Source: Pseudomonadota bacterium
GTDB lineage: Bacteria; Desulfobacterota; Desulfovibrionia; Desulfovibrionales; Desulfovibrionaceae
DNA: 64,000 bases
Direction of reading: 5' to 3'
Assembly: GCA_023399375.1 (NCBI GenBank)
Contig: JAEWPX010000139.1
Coordinates: 15,841-79,840, forward strand
Shown here: in pieces, positions 27,834 to 38,198 of the stretch
Layout: every line of letters starts with the position of its first letter
Numbering within the stretch: position 1 is the first letter of the stretch
The notes under the pieces: generated by a model
What the model was told of the DNA's origin: nothing
Database searches by the model: none
What the model saw: only the letters and a program-made list of their open reading frames with translations
Program-made: the position numbers and the translations under genes

Positions 27834-27959
27834 TACATGTGGTGCCGCGACTGTTCCCCGCGAAGTTCCTGCCCCTGTCGGGCGGGTCACGCCTTGACGT
27901 ATGAAGGTAATAGAAATACCTGGAATTATCGTTTACTATCCGGCCGCAAGGAGTGTCAC

Positions 27960-30767
27960 ATGCCTGACCCGAGAGCATTGAGACGTCCTTTCCCCGTGCT
28001 TGCATTGATTATGCTGCTGGCCGGGACCTTGTACGCTCCTGCCCAGGCCAACGACAGCGCCGCCACCTATGACGCGGCCGTAGTCAAGGCCCAGGCCAAC
28101 GCCGCCGACCCCGGTCCCTGGAAGGTGACCGACCTCAAAGTGATCACTGGCCCCGGGACCAGCGACGGCAACACCTATGTGGACGGCAAGGTGGTGGCCG
28201 GCACGTTCACCAAGTCATCCTATTATGCCGACGCCTACCCCGGCAAAACCATGAGCACGTACGGCTCGGCCGCCACCAGCGCTTCCTGGGTGACGGTCGG
28301 TGGCGAACTCAAATCCTATTTGACGAACTTTGGCGTCACGGCGGCCAACGTCAAGTTGGAGACGTCGCGGGTCTTAGGCATGTTCAGCGATAATTCCAAC
28401 GACGCCATCGTGGAATTGCTCGTCACGCCGCGTCTCGACGCCATACAGCGCCCGACCAAAGATCCGTCGATTGGCAGCCAGCCGACATCCCTCGGCAGCG
28501 CCGCCCCTTTTGTCCAACCGGTCGGCATGAGCTCGACGACCTTTGCCAATTACACCGCTTACTACTCCAACTGGGAAGCTTCGGCCTACGGCGCGAGCAA
28601 TTTCCCCTGGACCCAGCTCGGTTACACCTATCGCTGGGGCCTGGGCGATTCTCTGGCCGACATCCGGGGGCTATCGGAATTCATCCTGCCTGGCGGCTCG
28701 CAGTATACCGTCTATTCCATCTATTCCCTGACGTCCTACCTGTATACTTCAGGCAACGGGTCTGGCGATTTTGACGTCGTCGGCAACCTGGACACCTTGT
28801 GGGCCGGCCGGTCGTTTCAGCCGCGCGGGGACACGGTGCGTATCGCGGCTGGAGCCGTCGTCTCCGGCGGCCAGGGGCTGCTCATCGCTTCACCCGGCTA
28901 TACTGTGACCAACAGCGGCATGATCACCGGTTCGACCAAGGCCAAATTCGGCTTGGCCGGCACCGAGGACGTGGCCATCCTTTTTCTCGGCCAGGTCCCC
29001 GCGGTTGGGGCTATGGCAGCGCCGTTCGGCACCGGCAACACGTTGGTCAATCTCGGGACCATCCATTCGCCGGGCTCGGCTGTGCGGGCCGACGCCGGGG
29101 ATACGACCATCATCAATTCGGGCAGCATTTCGGGCGGCACCTACGCCGTCCAGACCGCCGGCGGTAATGACCGGCTGGACGTACGCGGCGGAACGATCTC
29201 AGGCCGGGTGGACTTGGGTGCGGGCTTTGACAGCTTGACCACGTCCGGGCCCTCATCCCTCGCCTTTGCCCTCTCGCCGCTTGGGACGTCGCCCGTGTCT
29301 GTGATCAACGTCGAATCCGTGCGCCTGGGTGGCGACACCACGCTGTCCCTGACCTTCGACGCGTCCGGTTATGTGGCCAACGGTCAGTCATACCGCCTTA
29401 TCGAGGCCGACTCCCTCTCCCTGCCGGACGGTGGGCTGGCTGTTTCCAACAACCTGCCCATGGTTCGGTTTTTGACGGCTTCGGACGGGGCCAACTTGAC
29501 CGTGACCGGATTGCGCGATCTGGGCTGGTATACGCGCTCCGCTGCCAACCCGTCCCTGGGAGCAGCCATGGACGGCATCGCCGGTACGGTCAATCCGGCA
29601 ATGGAAGGGCTCATCGGCCTGCTCGATCAGTCCGAAGACCCGGCCGGATTGACCTCGCGGCTTTTACCCGGCCCGCAGACCCGGGCCACGGTGTTGTCGG
29701 TGGACGCTGCCTCGGCCTTTACCAGCGCCTTTGCCGCCCGCATGCGCGGACTTCGGGGCACCGCGGGCAGAGGCGGGGCCGGAGGCCTGACCCCCATCGG
29801 ATTCATCAACCAGGAGGCGGGGCTCCCCGACTTGGCCGATCTGGGCCAATCCGCGGTCTCGGGCAAGGCCACCTTTGGGGCGAGTTCCTGGCAGGCCGCG
29901 CTGCCGACGGCGGCCGGAGCCGGTCCGGAGTTGGGCGTCGACGGGCCCCTGGAGGCATTTGCCTCGGTCTACGGGGCCAAGGGGCAGGGCGCATCCAGCG
30001 GCGACGCTCCGGGCTACGCCAGCTCGCTGACCGGAGCCATGGGTGGGGTCGGCATCCGGGCGGTTCCCGGCCTGCGTGTGGGAGTCCTTGGCGGTTATGC
30101 CTGGTCACGGGCCGAGTTTTATACAGGCAAGGGGACCAGCAACGACTACATCTGGCGCGTGGGGCCGTATGTCTCCCTGGATTTCGCCCCATACAGCCTG
30201 GACGCCATGCTTTCTTACGGTACGCACCGGCTGGCTGCCGGACGTCCGGTCTGGACGAACACGGCTGAGAGCACAAGTTCCATGCAGGAGCTGCTTGCCT
30301 ATCTGCGGGCCGGGCGCACGGTGGCGCTTGGGGCGTCCTTTGTGGCCGAGCCCTTTGTCGAAGCCCAGTATCTGGTCCTGCACCGCGACGGGTACGGCGA
30401 ATCCGGGGCCGGAGCGTCCAACCTTGTTTTTCCGGCCGCCGACAGCGCGTCCTTGGCTTCGGTGCTGGGGCTGCGCCTGCAAAAGAGCTTCGAAGCCTGG
30501 GGCGGCCAGCTTACGCCGGATGTCTGGGGCGGCTGGCGGCACGAATTCGGCAACACCAATCCACTGGTCCGGGCGGCTTTTGCCGGTGCCCCCGAGAGGC
30601 TGTTTGTCGTTTCCGGCGGCGAGACCGACCGCAATCAGGCTCGATTCGGGGCTGGCCTGACCCTTCACGGTGAGGCTGGCCGGGCTCTCACCGCGCGCTT
30701 TGATGGTATGGCCGGAGGTACGCGTTCGGACATGACCCTTTCGGTGGGCATGCGGCTGACGTTTTAA
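27960..30767 (+). CDS. Autotransporter with C-terminal outer-membrane beta barrel
   Basis: A 935-residue type V secreted protein. A Sec signal peptide (hydrophobic core VLALIMLLAGTLYAP, cleavage after AQA near residue 31) is followed by a passenger of about 600 residues that turns repetitive and Gly/Ser/Thr-rich from about 300 (GAVVSGGQGLLI, NSGMITGS, IINSGSISGGTYAV), as in beta-helical passengers. From about 660 to the end is an autotransporter barrel beginning EAFASVYGAKGQ and ending MRLTF with the terminal aromatic residue needed for barrel assembly. No protease motif is visible in the passenger; adhesion or self-association is the usual role of such proteins. AAGGAG seven bases before ATG 27960 fixes the start. 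Confidence 0.9.
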   Translation: MPDPRALRRPFPVLALIMLLAGTLYAPAQANDSAATYDAAVVKAQANAADPGPWKVTDLKVITGPGTSDGNTYVDGKVVAGTFTKSSYYADAYPGKTMSTYGSAATSASWVTVGGELKSYLTNFGVTAANVKLETSRVLGMFSDNSNDAIVELLVTPRLDAIQRPTKDPSIGSQPTSLGSAAPFVQPVGMSSTTFANYTAYYSNWEASAYGASNFPWTQLGYTYRWGLGDSLADIRGLSEFILPGGSQYTVYSIYSLTSYLYTSGNGSGDFDVVGNLDTLWAGRSFQPRGDTVRIAAGAVVSGGQGLLIASPGYTVTNSGMITGSTKAKFGLAGTEDVAILFLGQVPAVGAMAAPFGTGNTLVNLGTIHSPGSAVRADAGDTTIINSGSISGGTYAVQTAGGNDRLDVRGGTISGRVDLGAGFDSLTTSGPSSLAFALSPLGTSPVSVINVESVRLGGDTTLSLTFDASGYVANGQSYRLIEADSLSLPDGGLAVSNNLPMVRFLTASDGANLTVTGLRDLGWYTRSAANPSLGAAMDGIAGTVNPAMEGLIGLLDQSEDPAGLTSRLLPGPQTRATVLSVDAASAFTSAFAARMRGLRGTAGRGGAGGLTPIGFINQEAGLPDLADLGQSAVSGKATFGASSWQAALPTAAGAGPELGVDGPLEAFASVYGAKGQGASSGDAPGYASSLTGAMGGVGIRAVPGLRVGVLGGYAWSRAEFYTGKGTSNDYIWRVGPYVSLDFAPYSLDAMLSYGTHRLAAGRPVWTNTAESTSSMQELLAYLRAGRTVALGASFVAEPFVEAQYLVLHRDGYGESGAGASNLVFPAADSASLASVLGLRLQKSFEAWGGQLTPDVWGGWRHEFGNTNPLVRAAFAGAPERLFVVSGGETDRNQARFGAGLTLHGEAGRALTARFDGMAGGTRSDMTLSVGMRLTF

Positions 30768-31090
30768 GGCTGGGCGGATGGCGCACCCAACAGATGCCCC
30801 AAGTGCCTGTGAGCTGGTCGCGGAAAATCGGAAAGTCTGCGAGGGCCTGTTCGCAATAGTCAAATTAGGCCTGTGACGAACTATATGTAATTATTTTATT
30901 TTATAGATAAACGCAATGCGGCAAGAGAAGAATCTTGGGGGAAAGGGGCCAAGTGGGGTACAGGCAACCCATGTCTACGCCAAGCATAATAGGTAATCCT
31001 GTCTTTGTTCGTTCGGAAAGAAAATAACCTCATATGCCAAGCCAACAGATACCTGGCAACGGAAAAAGCCTTCGTATGAAATCCTGAAAG

Positions 31091-31501
31091 GGACCGGATG
31101 CTCCCGGCAACGTCAATGGCAAGACACTCCTTCGTATATTCGTCAATGATCGTAATGCATTTGAGCTGCTGCCCATTGGCGCAGGCATCGTGCACGAAGT
31201 CGTAGGCCCAGACTTCATTGGCTCCTGACGGCGATTGCGGCCGAGGCCGCGAGTGCGCCACACGTTTGCGCGGCCGCTTTCGGGGCACCTGCAACCCGGC
31301 CTTTTGCCAGAGGCGCAACGTCTTGTCCGGTCCTATGGCGTGCCCCAGTTGCTCCATGAAAACCAGTATGCGCCGATACCGCAACCGGGGAAACTGGTCC
31401 GACAGCTGCTGCATCGCCGCAAAACCGGACCAGCCAGGACATCGAGCCGTGACGCATAGCCAAGCGTCGAGCGGGAAACGGAAAACAGCGCACACGCCCA
31501 A
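31091..31501 (-). pseudogene. IS3-family transposase OrfB fragment
   Basis: About 137 residues of the minus strand resemble IS3-type OrfB: DQFPRLRYRRILVFMEQLGH, TLRLWQKAGLQVPRKRPRKR, then NEVWAYDFVHDACANGQQLK and DEYTKECLAIDV with the first catalytic Asp. Similarity then ends abruptly in SIRSLSGFH, so the second Asp and the Glu are missing. No OrfA partner is found. Confidence 0.75.
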
Positions 31502-31717
31502 ATCTAGTAAAGCGATATTTGAAAAAAATTTTGCCGAAACAAGGCCGAGCCAGGGGCGGCTGGTAGGGGAGTTGGCCCTGGTCCCATGGGAACGGCCCAG
31601 GACGGGGAGGAGGACGCGAGCCGGGGGGGCGGGCAGGGGCTTGGGGCAGGACCGGAGGTGTTGTGGGCGGACATGGGTGAGCCTCCAAAGTGAGCGGCCT
31701 CTCAGAGTAACGGATAG

Positions 31718-34700
31718 TTATTTACCTCGGGCGACCATAGCTTGCTTAATGGCTTGTTTCATTTTCTCCAAGTCCACTGGTTTGGGGAGATATGCGTCCA
31801 TGCCTGCGCTGAGAAAAATATCGCGGTCACCACTCATGGCATAGGCTGTGAGGGCGACGATAGGGACATCGTGGTTGAGGGCCCCGCTCAAATCGGTCCG
31901 GATGCGTTTGGTGGTAGTCACCCCATCGAGAACCGGCATCTGTATGTCCATGAGCACGCAGTCGAAGTCCTCCCGGCGCATGGCCTCAAGCGCTTGGCCG
32001 CCGTCGTCGACAGCAGTCACATGATATCCGACTTTCTCCAACAAACGCTGGATGCTGAGTTGGCTGATCTTGTCATCCTCGACCAAAAGAACGCGGCATA
32101 AACCTGGACTCGTGCTGCCGGCTTCCGGCCGAGTGGAGGACTTCCCAGCGGACCTTGATGCAATGCCCATAGGCAGCATGACGTAGACGGTCGTTCCCTG
32201 GCCGGCCTCGCTTTCGATGGTCATGGTTCCCTGCATCAGGTCCACCAGACGCTTGGTGATGGTCAAACCGAGGCCAGCCCCCTGCTGGGAGCGGGTATAG
32301 GAACCTTCCGCCTGAGTGAACGGCTCGCACACGGAGTCAATCTTATCGTCAGGGATCCCCACGCCGCTATCCGCCACGGAAAAAAGGAGCCGTGTATGTG
32401 TCTCGTTGATGGGAAGCAAGCAGGACATCCCAACCAGCACCTCGCCATTCGTAGAGAATTTCAAGGCATTCCCAACAAGATTGAAGAGAATTTGGCGGAT
32501 GCGCATTTCATCGCCAATCACTCTCGCAGGCAGATCGTGTTCCAGTTCAAAGGAGAGTTGCAGCCCTTTTTCCTTACAAAAGGGTTCGAAGGTATCCCGC
32601 AAGGCCTGGATGATACTGTCCAGGCGAAATGGCGCGTCGGTGAGGGGAAAGCGTCTGGCTTCGATGCGGGAAAGGTCCAGAATATCGGACAGGAGCCGCG
32701 TCAGACGGGTGCCCGACCGAATGGCCATCTGGGCGTACTCCTCTTGTTCGGCGTCAAGCGGTGTGGTGTGCAGAAGTTGGAGCATGCCGATGAGTCCGTT
32801 GAGCGGGGTTCTGATTTCGTGACTCATATTGGCCAGGAATTCGCTTTTGGCCCGGTTGGCGGCTTCGGCGGCGTTTTTGGCCTCCAGCATGGCCGTTTCG
32901 GCCTGTTTGCGCAGGGTGACGTCCTCGCTGAAGCAGACAATGCCGCCGATGGCTCCTTCAGGCGTCAGCCAGGGACGGATTTCCCAGGAGACGAACTGCG
33001 TGTTGCCGTCCAGGCGCACGAAGGGATCGCTGTCGGCCCGCTCGATGGCCCCGGCCAGGCACTGCTGGTGAATCCGCTTCCAGCGTTCCGGGATTTCAGG
33101 GAAAATTTCGTAGTGCGACCTGCCAAGGACGGAGCGGTCGCCAAGATTGTAGTCGTCGATCCAGCGTCGGCTGACGGCGAGGTAGACCATGTTGCGGTCG
33201 AACATGGCGATGGCCGCCGGCGCATGCTCCACGAAGAGGCGAAGTTGCTCCTCGCGTTCCGCCAGGGCCGTTTCAAAGCGCTTTCGTTCGGTGATGTCCA
33301 CGAAACAGGCCAGCAAGCCATGGCCGATAGCCATGCCCGAGATGAGGACCTCGCGGATTTGGCCGTCCTTGCAGGTGATGCGAAACTCGGAGCTTGGGAC
33401 TTCGTGGGCGGCGCCGCTACGGCTGCCCACGGCGGCGTCCCATTGCGCGGTGACCGCGCGACGGTAGGTCGGATCGGGGTAGGCCTTCTCCCGCCAGGCA
33501 TCCAGGGTGGGAATGTCCGTAAGGGTATAGCCGAACAGGGCCGTGAAACGCTTGTTGAGGTCGAGGATGTGGCCTTCCGGGTCCATGTAGCCCATGGGCA
33601 TCGGCGAGAACCGAAAGAGCTCCCGAAAGCGTTTGGCGCTGCGTTCCTCGGCCTGTCGCGCTACCCATATATCGGTTACGTCCTGGAATATCGTCACAAA
33701 ACATTCGTCCTGGAGCGCGAAGGCGGAGACCCGAAAATGTCTGCCCAGTTCCGGGATGGCGGTTTCGAAGGCGACGGGCTGGCCCGTTTCCAGCAGAGGG
33801 ACATAGACATCCAGGTTGGGGGCCTGATCCAGGCCGAATATCTCCCGGACTTCCCGTCCCACGGCAACTTGCCGCTGGACGCCGAGAATGCGTTCATAGG
33901 CCGGATTGACCTCCAGCACCCGGTAGTCGAGGGGACGTCCCGCGGCGTCGCGGACAAGTTGCAAGACGCATAACCCCTCGCTCATGGATTCGAAGAGCGA
34001 ACGGTATTTTTCCTCGCTTTGACGCAGCGTCTCCTCGGCCTCGTGCCGGGCAGTGACCTCAAAGGCCAGGATGAGCACGCGGGCAACCTGCCCGTCGGCG
34101 TCCGGCAAGGGGATGTAGTCGGCATCCCACCACGTCGGACGCCCTGCCAAGGGAACCGGAAAGTCACGCAACTTCATTGGTTGGCCCGTGGCTTGAACGG
34201 TATCGAAAATTGGAACGATCTGTTCGGCCACGGACGGGAATACCTCGGCGACCGTCCGGCCGACCATGGGGCCTGGAATGTCCTTGGGGAGCGACTCATA
34301 CATGGTGTTCGCCAGGATGTAGCGGTGTTGCGGGCCTTCCGTCACGCCGATGAGGATGGGCGCGTTGCCGACGAGGCTTTCCAGGAAGGACTTTTGACGC
34401 TCGACTTCCTGCAAAAAGGCTGATCGTTCGCGTTCCAGCCTTTTGCGTTCCGTGATGTCCAGGACAAGGCCCAGGTAGGCCGTGCCCTTGCCGTGCAGGT
34501 CGCGTTGCAGCTCGCCAAGGGACAACAGCCAGCACTCCCGGCCGTCGCGGGTGTTGAGCCGGTATTCCACGGCGAGCGGGGCTTCCTGGCGGGCCATCTC
34601 CGCGACGTCATGGGCGGCCCGCTCCCGGTCGTCAGGGTGCACGGTCATGAGCCATGTGGCATATGAGGCCGGGTGTTTGGCCGGGTCCAGTTCGTACAGG

Positions 34701-37700
34701 CTGTACGTTTCCGGCGACCAGACGTTCTCGTTGGTGGACAGGTTCCATTCCCAGGTCCCGGCCTTGGCCGCGGCGAGGGCTCGATGCAGTTGTTGCTCGA
34801 CAACCTTGCGCCGGGTGATGTCCAGGCAATAGGCAAGGCGCGTCTGCGGCCGCCCTTCGTCATCCATGAGCACCGTGATCTCGACCAGGACCGGGAAAGT
34901 GGAGCCGTCCTTGCGCATATGCATGGCTTCGAACAGTTCGTGCCCGGTTGCGTCGGCATGGGCGATATGTTCCCGCAGGCCGGGGAGCGCTGCCTCGGGA
35001 TAAAGCATAAAGAGAGGCTTGCCGACGAGTTCCTCGGCTTCGTAGCCCCGTTCCCGGGCGAAGGAGGGATTGACGGCCAGAAAGGTGTTGTCCCGGACCC
35101 TGACGATGACCAACCCGAACTCGGAGCGCTCGAAAAGATGCTGCCAGCGCAGGGCCTCGGCCTGGGCGGACTTCAGCTGGGTGATGTCCAGGAACACGCC
35201 GACCGCCCCGTATATCTCGCCCAGGAAATTGCGCAGCGGGGCGGCGTTGCCGAAGATGGTCCTCGATTGGCCGTCGGCGAAAACCAGGTCGATCTCCTGG
35301 CCGATGCTATGCTCGCCCCGGGTGGCGCGCTGCATAGGCAGGTCCTGGAGCGGCAGTTCGTAACCGTTGCGCAGGGCCCGGTAGGGCACGCCTTCGAGGG
35401 TTTTGCTCACGTTGCTGCCCGGGGCCATGCGCAGCACATGGTAGCTGGCCTGGTTGCCGATGATGGTGCGGGCCTCGGCGTCTCTGGTGATCCAGACGGC
35501 GGCCGGGGCCTGGTCCATGATGGCTTCCAGTTCCACGGCCCGACGTTCCGCCTCCTGGCGGGCGACCTCCAGTTCCCGGGTGCGGGCCGCGACTTGCCCT
35601 TCCAGGGTTTCGTTGCTGCGGCGCAGCACCTCCTCGGCGTCCTTGAGCTTGGTGATGTCCGAATACGTCATGACCACGCCTTCGGCTTCGCCCTGGGGGC
35701 CAAAGAACGGAAACACGCGTTTGAGGAAGGTGCGGCCGTCGCGGTGCATGACTTCGGCTTCGGTTTCCGTGCCCGTGGCCAGCGTGCTCTCGGCCTGGGC
35801 CAGGGCGGCCTCGTCTTGGACCTGGGACTTGACTTCGGCCAGGGGACGCCCCTGATCCGCCTGGGCCAGATGGAAAACCTGTGTGGCCGTGGGCGTGAAG
35901 CGCAGGATACGCAGGCGGTTGTCGAGAAAGATCATCGGCAGGGCTGCGCCGCGCAGGAGGTTTTCCACGAAGGCGTGGGCCTGGGCGAGTTCTTCCACCT
36001 TGACGGAGAGTTCTTCGTTCAAGGATTGGAGTTCCTCGCGGGAGGCGTCCATCTCCTCGTTGGTGGATTGGAGCTCCTCGTTCATGCTGGTGAGTTCTTC
36101 GTTGGACGCGCGAAGTTCCTCGTTGAGCCTCTCGTATTCCTCCGTCACCGTGCCCACGAGTTCCTGGGCCTGGAACAATTCGTCTTCGTAGCGTTGCACC
36201 AGTTCGGATTCGCCAAGGCAGGCCAGACCCGGGCGGCCGTCCTGTTGGGCCGGCAGAGGGCTGCTTTCGAAGATCGTCAGCAAGGATTCCAGCCGCCCCG
36301 CGGCGTTGCGTACGGGTTCCACGCGCAGGTTGAGCAGCATGGCCGGCTCGTCTGGTAGGCGAAGCTCCGAAACCACGGCGGGCGTCAGCGTTTCGGCGGC
36401 TTGCAGCAAGGCCGCTCGCAGGTGGCGGCGGAGATCCTGACGGGCCAACTGGGGCAGAAGGAGGCTGGGTTCTCCGGCGTTAAGGGCCAGAAAAGGCCGC
36501 ACGTCTCCGTTGATGTGCATAACCTTGAAGGACGGGTTCACCAGCACGGCCGGCGGGCTGTAGAGGCGCTTGAAAATATCGGCGACCACCTCAGCCGCCG
36601 GTTTGCCGGCGGCGGTATGGCCCGGGGCCTTGGCGGGCATCGTCAGTCGTATGCTCTGCAATCTGGCGAGCCGGTGGACGCCGGCCCCGTCCGCGTCCGG
36701 CTTGGACCGGAAGATGCGCCATTTGCGATCGACCGGTTCCAGGCCAAGGGACTCGGCTTTGGGCGTCTCGGCCGAACCCAGGAACAAAAAACCACCGGGA
36801 TTGAGACAACCGGCGAGCAAAGCCAGGGCCTTCTCCTGGAGCGGCGGGGTAAGATAGATCAGCAGGTTGCGACAAACGGCCAGGTCGATGCGGACAAACG
36901 GCGGGTCTTGCAAGAGGTTGTGGCGAACAAAGACGATGCGCTCGCGCAATAGGGGCCGCACCGCGCAGTGCTCGTCACCCTTGATGAGGTGGCGTTCGAG
37001 GCGAGCCGGGGAGAGCCCTTGCAGGGCCTTTTCCGGATAACAGCCCTTGCGGGCGGTTTCCACGGCGTTGGCGTCGATGTCCGTGGCGAAAATTTTGACG
37101 CTCAGATTGAGGCGGCGATCCTCCAGGAATTCGTCCAGCAACATGGCCACGGAGTAAGCTTCCTCCCCCGTGGAGCAGCCCGCCACCCAAATCCGCAAGG
37201 CTTCCCCCTCGGCGCGTCCGCCGACGATTTCCGGGAAGACCTTGTCCCAGAGGCAGTCAAAGGCCTCGGGGTCGCGAAAGAAAGAGGTCACGCCGATAAA
37301 AAGGGAGTCAAAAAGTTTGCGCCGTTCCTCGGCGCTGCGCTCCAAGACGTCGAGATAGGCATTGAGGTCGTTGTACCCGCCAAGCAATCGCAGTTTTTGG
37401 ATGCGCCGCGAGATGGTGCTTGGGCGATAACCGGAAAGGTTCTGGCCGGTTTCCTGGCACAGCAGGTCGAACACCTTGCTCAGTCGGTCGGCGCTGGTCC
37501 CTTTGCTGGTGTCGGTGTCGGCGTGCAGCCGCGAGAGGCTTGTTCCGAGCTCCTCCAGGGTAAGCACCTTGTCGACGATCCCCGTTGCGATGGCGCTTTC
37601 CGGCATGTCCGGGTGCATGGCCGTGGACGGATCCTGCACCAGGACGAGGCCGTCGGACTTGGCGATCTGCACGACGCCCCCCGCGCTGTCGGAGCCCGCG

Positions 37701-38143
37701 CCCGAGAGGATGAGGGCTATGGCGTTGCAGCCTTGGTCGGCGGCCAGACTGCCCAGGAACCGGTCGAAAATGTTGCGGTCATGGAGTTCTTGCAGGAGGA
37801 GTACCCCATGCTCGATGGTCAGGGCCTTTCCGGGCGGCAGGACGAAAACCGTTCCGGCTTCGACCGGCGTGGCCTGTCGTATCTCGCGCACGGGAAGCGT
37901 GGTGAAATCCGTGAGCACTTGAGACAACTGGCTGGCCTTGTCCTTGGCCAGGTGCATGAGAACGATCAGGGCGGCGCGGGGAGGTGCGGGCACGCTGTCA
38001 AGCAGAGTGTGCAGCGCCTGTATGCCGCCGGCGGAAGCGCATATAGCCACCACCGGAAACGGCAGGGGGGGATGGCATGATTCTCCGGCATGTCCCGGCT
38101 GCTCGGAGGGATGGACAGACTCGTTTTTGTCGCCTTCGTCCAT
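31718..38143 (-). CDS. CheB-CheR-PAS(8) hybrid histidine kinase-receiver protein
   Basis: A 2141-residue soluble signalling protein. Residues 31-218 are a CheB methylesterase domain without its receiver, with catalytic Ser in ASAGGI, His in LMHLAKD and Asp in GAGSDSAGG. Residues 222-495 are a CheR methyltransferase (FFRDPEAF, AGCSTGEEAYS, DLAVCRNLLIY). A coiled coil of NEEL repeats at about 670-715 follows, then eight PAS domains to about 1750, a HisKA domain with His in NMSHEIRTPLNG, an ATPase domain (NLVGNALKFS, ADSGVGIP) and a receiver with Asp in CVLMDIQMPVLDG. CheB/CheR fused to PAS kinases are known; this one is unusually long. The flavodiiron gene ends 55 bases upstream on the same strand. 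ATG 38143 is preferred to an in-frame start at 38299 that lies inside that gene. Confidence 0.93.
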   Translation of the reverse strand: MDEGDKNESVHPSEQPGHAGESCHPPLPFPVVAICASAGGIQALHTLLDSVPAPPRAALIVLMHLAKDKASQLSQVLTDFTTLPVREIRQATPVEAGTVFVLPPGKALTIEHGVLLLQELHDRNIFDRFLGSLAADQGCNAIALILSGAGSDSAGGVVQIAKSDGLVLVQDPSTAMHPDMPESAIATGIVDKVLTLEELGTSLSRLHADTDTSKGTSADRLSKVFDLLCQETGQNLSGYRPSTISRRIQKLRLLGGYNDLNAYLDVLERSAEERRKLFDSLFIGVTSFFRDPEAFDCLWDKVFPEIVGGRAEGEALRIWVAGCSTGEEAYSVAMLLDEFLEDRRLNLSVKIFATDIDANAVETARKGCYPEKALQGLSPARLERHLIKGDEHCAVRPLLRERIVFVRHNLLQDPPFVRIDLAVCRNLLIYLTPPLQEKALALLAGCLNPGGFLFLGSAETPKAESLGLEPVDRKWRIFRSKPDADGAGVHRLARLQSIRLTMPAKAPGHTAAGKPAAEVVADIFKRLYSPPAVLVNPSFKVMHINGDVRPFLALNAGEPSLLLPQLARQDLRRHLRAALLQAAETLTPAVVSELRLPDEPAMLLNLRVEPVRNAAGRLESLLTIFESSPLPAQQDGRPGLACLGESELVQRYEDELFQAQELVGTVTEEYERLNEELRASNEELTSMNEELQSTNEEMDASREELQSLNEELSVKVEELAQAHAFVENLLRGAALPMIFLDNRLRILRFTPTATQVFHLAQADQGRPLAEVKSQVQDEAALAQAESTLATGTETEAEVMHRDGRTFLKRVFPFFGPQGEAEGVVMTYSDITKLKDAEEVLRRSNETLEGQVAARTRELEVARQEAERRAVELEAIMDQAPAAVWITRDAEARTIIGNQASYHVLRMAPGSNVSKTLEGVPYRALRNGYELPLQDLPMQRATRGEHSIGQEIDLVFADGQSRTIFGNAAPLRNFLGEIYGAVGVFLDITQLKSAQAEALRWQHLFERSEFGLVIVRVRDNTFLAVNPSFARERGYEAEELVGKPLFMLYPEAALPGLREHIAHADATGHELFEAMHMRKDGSTFPVLVEITVLMDDEGRPQTRLAYCLDITRRKVVEQQLHRALAAAKAGTWEWNLSTNENVWSPETYSLYELDPAKHPASYATWLMTVHPDDRERAAHDVAEMARQEAPLAVEYRLNTRDGRECWLLSLGELQRDLHGKGTAYLGLVLDITERKRLERERSAFLQEVERQKSFLESLVGNAPILIGVTEGPQHRYILANTMYESLPKDIPGPMVGRTVAEVFPSVAEQIVPIFDTVQATGQPMKLRDFPVPLAGRPTWWDADYIPLPDADGQVARVLILAFEVTARHEAEETLRQSEEKYRSLFESMSEGLCVLQLVRDAAGRPLDYRVLEVNPAYERILGVQRQVAVGREVREIFGLDQAPNLDVYVPLLETGQPVAFETAIPELGRHFRVSAFALQDECFVTIFQDVTDIWVARQAEERSAKRFRELFRFSPMPMGYMDPEGHILDLNKRFTALFGYTLTDIPTLDAWREKAYPDPTYRRAVTAQWDAAVGSRSGAAHEVPSSEFRITCKDGQIREVLISGMAIGHGLLACFVDITERKRFETALAEREEQLRLFVEHAPAAIAMFDRNMVYLAVSRRWIDDYNLGDRSVLGRSHYEIFPEIPERWKRIHQQCLAGAIERADSDPFVRLDGNTQFVSWEIRPWLTPEGAIGGIVCFSEDVTLRKQAETAMLEAKNAAEAANRAKSEFLANMSHEIRTPLNGLIGMLQLLHTTPLDAEQEEYAQMAIRSGTRLTRLLSDILDLSRIEARRFPLTDAPFRLDSIIQALRDTFEPFCKEKGLQLSFELEHDLPARVIGDEMRIRQILFNLVGNALKFSTNGEVLVGMSCLLPINETHTRLLFSVADSGVGIPDDKIDSVCEPFTQAEGSYTRSQQGAGLGLTITKRLVDLMQGTMTIESEAGQGTTVYVMLPMGIASRSAGKSSTRPEAGSTSPGLCRVLLVEDDKISQLSIQRLLEKVGYHVTAVDDGGQALEAMRREDFDCVLMDIQMPVLDGVTTTKRIRTDLSGALNHDVPIVALTAYAMSGDRDIFLSAGMDAYLPKPVDLEKMKQAIKQAMVARGK

Positions 38144-38198
38144 AGAGGTGATCCCAATATATTCCAATCGGAACTTGACGTCAGTCCCGCGGTTGCCG

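Noticed and set aside
34673..36358. 561-codon open frame on the plus strand opposite the large hybrid kinase
   Set aside because: It is antisense to PAS and CheR coding sequence with clear domains; the long frame is a by-product of GC-rich third positions. No domain is readable in it.
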